Shown piece after piece: positions 59,959 to 64,000 of a stretch of DNA of 64,000 nt. Each line of letters starts with the position of its first letter. Position 1 is the first letter of the stretch. Both the position numbers and the translations under genes were made by a program. This stretch comes from VRUE01 sp033856195 (lineage in GTDB: Bacteria > Actinomycetota > Thermoleophilia > Solirubrobacterales > 70-9), in assembly GCA_033856195.1 (NCBI GenBank), contig JAWVFL010000055.1, positions 90,903-154,902 on the forward strand. The letters run 5' to 3'. Below the pieces are notes generated by a model that ran no database searches, was not told the DNA's origin, and saw nothing but the letters and a program-made list of their open reading frames with translations.

Positions 59959-62895
59959 ATGGGCAAAAGGCGCAAACACGTCTTCGTCCTGCTCTTTGTC
60001 CTCGGCCTGATCGTCGTCTCCGGCATCGTCATCGCCAGCAAGCCGACGAAGCTTGGCCTTGACCTCAAGGGTGGCGTGCAGCTCGTCCTGCAGGGGCGGC
60101 CGACGCCACAGCAGCCGACCCTCGACAACGGCTCGATGGAAAGGGCCGTCGACATCATCCGCTCCGGCTGCGACCAGCTAGGCGTCTCGGAGATCGAGGT
60201 GGCGCGGGTGGGCAGCGACCAGATCCAGGTCGGCATCCCGGGAGCAACCAGCGTCGGCAAGGCAACCGAATGCGCGACCAAGCCCGCACGCCTCTTCTTC
60301 TTCGATTGGGAACCGAACCTGATCGGCCGCGAGTCCACGATCGGCGGTCGCCCCGGCACGGAACCGCCGAAAGGCCCGCTCGAAGAAGCGACCAAAGAAT
60401 GGGAAAAAGCCGGACGCACGCCGACCAAGCGGGAAAACCAACAGCTTCTCTTCGCCGGCGCCTACCCGACCGAGTACGCCGCCGCCAAGCTGGCTTCCGA
60501 ACAGAAGCCGCGGCCGGACTGTGAAAACTGCAGCCAGTCGGCGACCTTCTACCTGTTCGAGAAGAAAGAACCGCACAAGCTGATCGACGGGCCCGAGTTC
60601 ACCAAGGAAGACCTCTTCATCTCGCCCAGCGGCAGAAAGCGGCCTGCCAGCGCGGGCGTCGTGATCAAGGTGCCGCAGGGCACGATCGTCGTCTCGGAAA
60701 AGCCGAGCGACAGCAAGGGCCAGGTGCTCGAAAACGCCGAGCCCGGCTGGTTCGCCCTGAAAGACAATCCGGCCCTCTCGGGCACGGAAATCACCCGGCC
60801 CAAGCAGGAAATAGACGAACTCGGCGCCCCCAACGTCACCTTCGGCTTCACCGACGACGGCCGCAAGGCCTTCCAGGAAGTGACCCGCCAGATCGCCCAG
60901 CGCGGCGCCGCCTCCTCGATCGGGCCGAGCAACGAACAGTCGGCCGAAGAAACCTCGGGCCACTTCGCGGTAATCCTCGACAACGAAGTCAAGACGCGGC
61001 CGATCATCAACTACGCCGTGAACCCAGACGGCATCGACGGCCGCACCGGGGCGCAGATCTCCGGCGGCTTCAACAGTCCGGGCGAGGCGCAGGACCTGGC
61101 CAGCTTCCTGCAGCGCGGGGCGCTGCCGATCAACCTCAACCTGATCAGCCAGTCGCAGGTCTCGGCGACGCTGGGATCGGAAGCGCTGCACCAGGGGATC
61201 AAGGCCGGAATCATCGGGCTCGCCCTCACGGTTCTCTTCCTGCTGATCTTCTACCGCTTCCTCGGCCTCGTCGCGGTGACGGCGCTGGGCGCCTACGGCG
61301 TCATCTTCTTCGCCCTGATCAAACTGATCCCGATCACCCTGACCCTGCCGGGGATCGCGGGCCTGGTGCTGACGATCGGGGTCACCGCCGACTCCAACAT
61401 CGTCATCTTCGAGCGAATAAAGGAGGAAGTGCGGGCTGGGCGCTCGATGTCGAGCGCGATCTCGGCTGGCTACAGGCGCGGTATCGCCACGATCATCGAC
61501 GCCAACGTCGTCACCCTGCTCACCGCCTTCGTCCTCTTCGTGCTCGCCACCGCCGGGGTCAAGGGGTTCGCCTTCGTGCTTGGCGTCGGCACGATCGTCT
61601 CGCTGCTGACCGCCGTCGTCTTCACCCAGGCGCTGCTCGGCTCGTTGAGCCGCACCCGCCTGCTGCGCTCGCCAAGCGCCCTCGGCTCGACCCGCCAGGG
61701 AGTGCGCTGGCACTTCGACTTCATGGGGGCGAGTCGCTGGTTCTTCTCGGTCTCCGGGGTGATCCTGCTGGTCGGCGCGCTGGCGCTGGCGACCAAGCAG
61801 CTCAACCTCGGCATCGACTTCGAGTCGGGCACCAGGGTCGAGGTGGCGCTGGTCAAACCGACCGACGAGGAAGGCGTGCGCGAAGCACTCGAGGGCGCCG
61901 GCATCTCGGGCGGCGAGGTGCAGCAGGAGAGCAATCCGGGGCTCGGCGACAACGCCTTCCTGATCCAGTCCAAGACCCTGGCGCCGAGCCAGATCAACGA
62001 GATGCAGAAGGAGCTCGAGCGCGAGTTCGGCATCGAGGCCAACGGCTTCGACAGCACCAGCGTCGGCCCGACCTTCGGCGCCACCGTCGCCAACAGCGCC
62101 CGCAACGCGCTGATCTTCTCGCTGCTGATCATCTGTGCCTACATCGCCTTCCGCTTCGACCCGAAATTCGCCGTGCCGGTGCTGATCGCGATCTTCCACG
62201 ACATCCTGATCACCGCGGGCGTCTACTCGCTTACCGGCCGGGAGGTGAGCAGCGGAACGGTCGCCGCCTTCCTCACCATCCTCGGTTACTCGCTCTACGA
62301 CACGATCATCGTCTTCGACCGAATACGCGAGAACATGCCGCGCATGCCGCGGGCTGCGTTCTCGCAGATCGTCAACCGCTCGATGAGCGAGGTGCTGACC
62401 CGTTCGCTGGCCACCAGCTTCACCACCCTGCTCTCCGTCGTCGCGCTGTTGGTCTTCGGCGGCGCCACGCTGGGGGACTTCGCCTTCGCGATGATGGTCG
62501 GGATCGTCTCGGGTACCTACTCCTCGATCTTCATCGCCTCGCCGGTGCTGACCGCATGGAAGGAACGCGAGCCGGGCTTCATCCGCCGCCGCGAGCGGAT
62601 CGTCGCGGCCGACGGCGCCGTGCCTGCCTTTGCCGACGAGGGCGATCTGGCGATGCTCAGCGAGGACGGCGAGACCGACGTGGAGATCGAGGAGGAGGTC
62701 GCGGCGCAGCGCGAGGCGCAGCCAAAGGCGGGGGCGGTTGCGACGGCCGAGCCGCCGGTTGAAGGTGACGGTGGCGAACCGTCGAGCAACGGCGAACCGC
62801 CTGTTGTCGACCCGGCTTCTGCCGCTCGCCGCGAGCGCAACGAGAAGCGCCGGGCCCGCCGCCAGCAAAGGCGCAAACACGGGAGGAAGCGCTAG
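59959..62895 (+). CDS. secDF: Protein translocase SecD-SecF fusion
   Basis: A 978-residue fusion. SecD part (residues ~1-575): N-terminal helix, LGLDLKGGVQLVLQG, a large periplasmic domain with a Lys/Pro/Glu-rich insert, the P1 end DNEVKTRPIINYAVN, then six helices with GVTADSNIVIFERIKEEVRAGRS. SecF part (from ~576): LNLGIDFESGTRVEVALV, FLTILGYSLYDTIIVFDRIREN and RSLATSFTTLLSVVALLVFGG. A 110-residue acidic, then strongly basic tail is extra (RRERNEKRRARRQQRRKHGRKR). It uses the proton gradient to finish protein export. Confidence 0.96.
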   Translation: MGKRRKHVFVLLFVLGLIVVSGIVIASKPTKLGLDLKGGVQLVLQGRPTPQQPTLDNGSMERAVDIIRSGCDQLGVSEIEVARVGSDQIQVGIPGATSVGKATECATKPARLFFFDWEPNLIGRESTIGGRPGTEPPKGPLEEATKEWEKAGRTPTKRENQQLLFAGAYPTEYAAAKLASEQKPRPDCENCSQSATFYLFEKKEPHKLIDGPEFTKEDLFISPSGRKRPASAGVVIKVPQGTIVVSEKPSDSKGQVLENAEPGWFALKDNPALSGTEITRPKQEIDELGAPNVTFGFTDDGRKAFQEVTRQIAQRGAASSIGPSNEQSAEETSGHFAVILDNEVKTRPIINYAVNPDGIDGRTGAQISGGFNSPGEAQDLASFLQRGALPINLNLISQSQVSATLGSEALHQGIKAGIIGLALTVLFLLIFYRFLGLVAVTALGAYGVIFFALIKLIPITLTLPGIAGLVLTIGVTADSNIVIFERIKEEVRAGRSMSSAISAGYRRGIATIIDANVVTLLTAFVLFVLATAGVKGFAFVLGVGTIVSLLTAVVFTQALLGSLSRTRLLRSPSALGSTRQGVRWHFDFMGASRWFFSVSGVILLVGALALATKQLNLGIDFESGTRVEVALVKPTDEEGVREALEGAGISGGEVQQESNPGLGDNAFLIQSKTLAPSQINEMQKELEREFGIEANGFDSTSVGPTFGATVANSARNALIFSLLIICAYIAFRFDPKFAVPVLIAIFHDILITAGVYSLTGREVSSGTVAAFLTILGYSLYDTIIVFDRIRENMPRMPRAAFSQIVNRSMSEVLTRSLATSFTTLLSVVALLVFGGATLGDFAFAMMVGIVSGTYSSIFIASPVLTAWKEREPGFIRRRERIVAADGAVPAFADEGDLAMLSEDGETDVEIEEEVAAQREAQPKAGAVATAEPPVEGDGGEPSSNGEPPVVDPASAARRERNEKRRARRQQRRKHGRKR

Positions 62896-63161
62896 TGGCT
62901 CTCTTGGTCTGGTTCACGATGGGAATCGCCCTCTGGCATTTCACTGTCTTCCTGCCGGATCACTTCTGGCAGGGCATCGTCGGCGCCTTCCTCGGCTCGA
63001 CGGTCGGCGCCGTCGCTTTCGGCGCTGTCGTCGAGATCGCCAGCGGCAAAGGGCTCGGCGAGACCGATGTCTCAACAGCGCTGACGGCGATCCCCGGTGT
63101 GGCCATTGGCTTGGCGGTCGTATGGGCGATCGGGATGCGCCAAGAGCAAGCGGTCGAGTAG
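62895..63161 (+). CDS. Small membrane protein
   Basis: An 88-residue protein with three hydrophobic stretches (MALLVWFTMGIALWHFTVFL; GIVGAFLGSTVGAVAFGAVVEI; TALTAIPGVAIGLAVVWAIGM) resembling small glycine-rich membrane proteins of the transglycosylase-associated type. GTG 62895 overlaps the secDF stop. Its TAG stop is part of a family H element. Confidence 0.7.
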   Translation: MALLVWFTMGIALWHFTVFLPDHFWQGIVGAFLGSTVGAVAFGAVVEIASGKGLGETDVSTALTAIPGVAIGLAVVWAIGMRQEQAVE

Positions 63162-63274
63162 GGCCGATCTCAGCAGGTCTCCGCTTAACTTTTTTTGAAG
63201 TGGCGGGGGAGGGCTGGCGCCCAAAACGCGGCGCAAAAAAAGTACAAGACGCTCCGACCTACTGAGATCGGCCC
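63161..63274. repeat. Long variable-arm hairpin, family H copy 3
   Basis: 19-nt outer arms (63161-63179 with 63256-63274) pair with one mismatch; inner stem ACTTTTTTT/AAAAAAAGT (63188-63196, 63235-63243). Left motif TCCGCTTAACTTTTT and right motif AAAAAGTACAAGACGCTCC match copies 1 and 2. It starts at the last base of the stop codon; recJ follows. Confidence 0.85.
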
Positions 63275-63319
63275 AAATGCGGTCGTTTTCGGAGCACGGT
63301 TCCATCCGACGAGGGCACT

Positions 63320-63325
63320 TAGCTT
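63320..63325 (+). promoter_or_regulatory. Likely -10 element of recJ (TAGCTT)
   Basis: TAGCTT ends 5 nt before GTG 63331. Confidence 0.45.
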
Positions 63326-63330
63326 GGGGC

Positions 63331-64000
63331 GTGGCGGAGACCCTGCGTGCTTACAAGGCTGAGGCCTATTCTTATGAGGAGGCGCGGGAGCTTGCGGCGG
63401 AGCTTGGGCTGAGTGAGCCGGTGGCGATCGCTCTGGTGCGCCGCGGCTATCGGACGCCTGAGGAGGCGCGGGTGTTCCTTGCGGCTGATGAGATGCACGA
63501 GCCGGACGCGTTTGCCTCGATGGGAGCGATCGTCGAGCGCGTACTCGCCGTAGTCGAAGCCGGTGGGCGGATCACCGTCCACGGCGACTTCGACGTCGAT
63601 GGTGTCTGCTCGACCACGATCCTCGTCTCCACGCTGCGCCAGCTTGGCGCCGATTGCGACTGGCTGATCCCGGATCGCATGGCGGATGGATACGGCTTGA
63701 GCGAGGCCAACGTCCGCAAGCTTGTCGAGCGCGGGACCTCGTTGATCCTTACGGCGGACTGTGGAATCACCGCAGTCGCTGAGGTTGCCCTTGCCAAGGA
63801 GCTGGGGATGGACGTCGTGGTCACCGACCACCACCAGCCGAGTGAGGAGCTGCCAGCCTGCCCGATTCTTCACCCGGGCCTCGACGAGGCCTATCCCTTC
63901 GCGGAACTCTGCGGTACCGCGGTCGCTTGGAAGCTCGCTTCCGCGTTGCGGGGGGCGTCGGGGGTTGGGTCCCCGGACACTCAGCGCGATAGCGCGTCCG
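63331..64000 (+). CDS. recJ: Single-stranded-DNA exonuclease RecJ, N-terminal part (partial)
   Basis: The frame is open to the end of the window, so 223 codons are visible. After an N-terminal helical part (EEARELAAELGLSEPVAIALVRRGYRTPEEARVFL) comes the DHH phosphoesterase domain: ITVHGDFDVDGVCSTTIL (DxDxDG, here DFDVDG), LILTADCGITAVAEV and VVTDHHQPSEELP, the DHH motif. RecJ degrades 5' single strands in RecF-pathway repair. GTG 63331 follows a TAGCTT hexamer. There is no stop in frame on this strand. Confidence 0.93.
   Translation, partial: MAETLRAYKAEAYSYEEARELAAELGLSEPVAIALVRRGYRTPEEARVFLAADEMHEPDAFASMGAIVERVLAVVEAGGRITVHGDFDVDGVCSTTILVSTLRQLGADCDWLIPDRMADGYGLSEANVRKLVERGTSLILTADCGITAVAEVALAKELGMDVVVTDHHQPSEELPACPILHPGLDEAYPFAELCGTAVAWKLASALRGASGVGSPDTQRDSAS

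Noticed and set aside
60178..62880. 900-codon minus-strand frame opposite secDF
   Set aside because: Low-complexity Arg/Asp/Glu-rich translation without domains; the plus-strand SecDF is certain.

Overview
This window looks like chromosome from a high-GC actinobacterium, most likely of the class Thermoleophilia (Solirubrobacterales or a relative). That placement is an inference. It rests on the very high GC content, the frequent GTG and TTG starts, and the actinobacterial gene order tlyA-nadK-recN-steA-steB-pyrG-xerD. A fused SecD-SecF, a fused shikimate kinase/dehydroquinate synthase and a DUF3866 protein also point that way. The window opens inside alaS and closes inside recJ.

Layout. 1-7 kb: end of alaS, ruvX, mltG, then the shikimate genes aroE-aroC-aroKB-aroQ and an Xaa-Pro peptidase. 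7-11 kb: a membrane diguanylate cyclase, an M42 peptidase, an SDR enzyme, a secreted helical protein and efp. 11.7-15.2 kb: nusB-xseB-ispA-dxs, with xseA missing. 15.2-22.4 kb: an accessory island carrying a tyrosine integrase, an excisionase-like gene, HTH regulators and a replication-relaxation protein. It is bounded by 62-63 nt direct repeats that behave like attL and attR, and it separates dxs from tlyA. 22.4-39.9 kb: tlyA-nadK-MFS-recN-steA-steB-GT4-pyrG-M20-DUF3866-xerD, then mutM-recO-dgt-dnaG. 39.9-46.1 kb: tRNA-Asn, a GT1 glycosyltransferase, an SDR, a thioredoxin-fold lipoprotein, an HPt protein, a CAU-anticodon tRNA, and a tRNA-adjacent AAA ATPase fused to an FHA domain with a convergent unknown gene. 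46.1-52 kb: a SET protein, a zincin-like peptidase, secreted and membrane proteins, a Ser/Thr kinase and YjbQ. 52-64 kb: an RpiR regulator, pdxST, an M29 peptidase, yebC, ruvCAB, a zinc-ribbon/PAS protein, secDF and recJ.

Two sequence-level patterns stand out. First, at least fifteen genes have a TANNNT hexamer (mostly TAGNNT) ending 5-10 nt before the start codon, which suggests widespread leaderless transcription. Second, several families of intergenic hairpin elements sit directly after stop codons. In two of them (three copies near 37.0, 57.1 and 63.2 kb; two opposed copies near 55.5 and 55.8 kb) the interior is conserved, while the 18-21 bp outer arms differ completely between copies yet stay complementary within each copy. 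A perfect palindrome of the same general design lies in frame inside the DUF3866 gene. I know of no described family matching these, and they are the best candidates here for something new.
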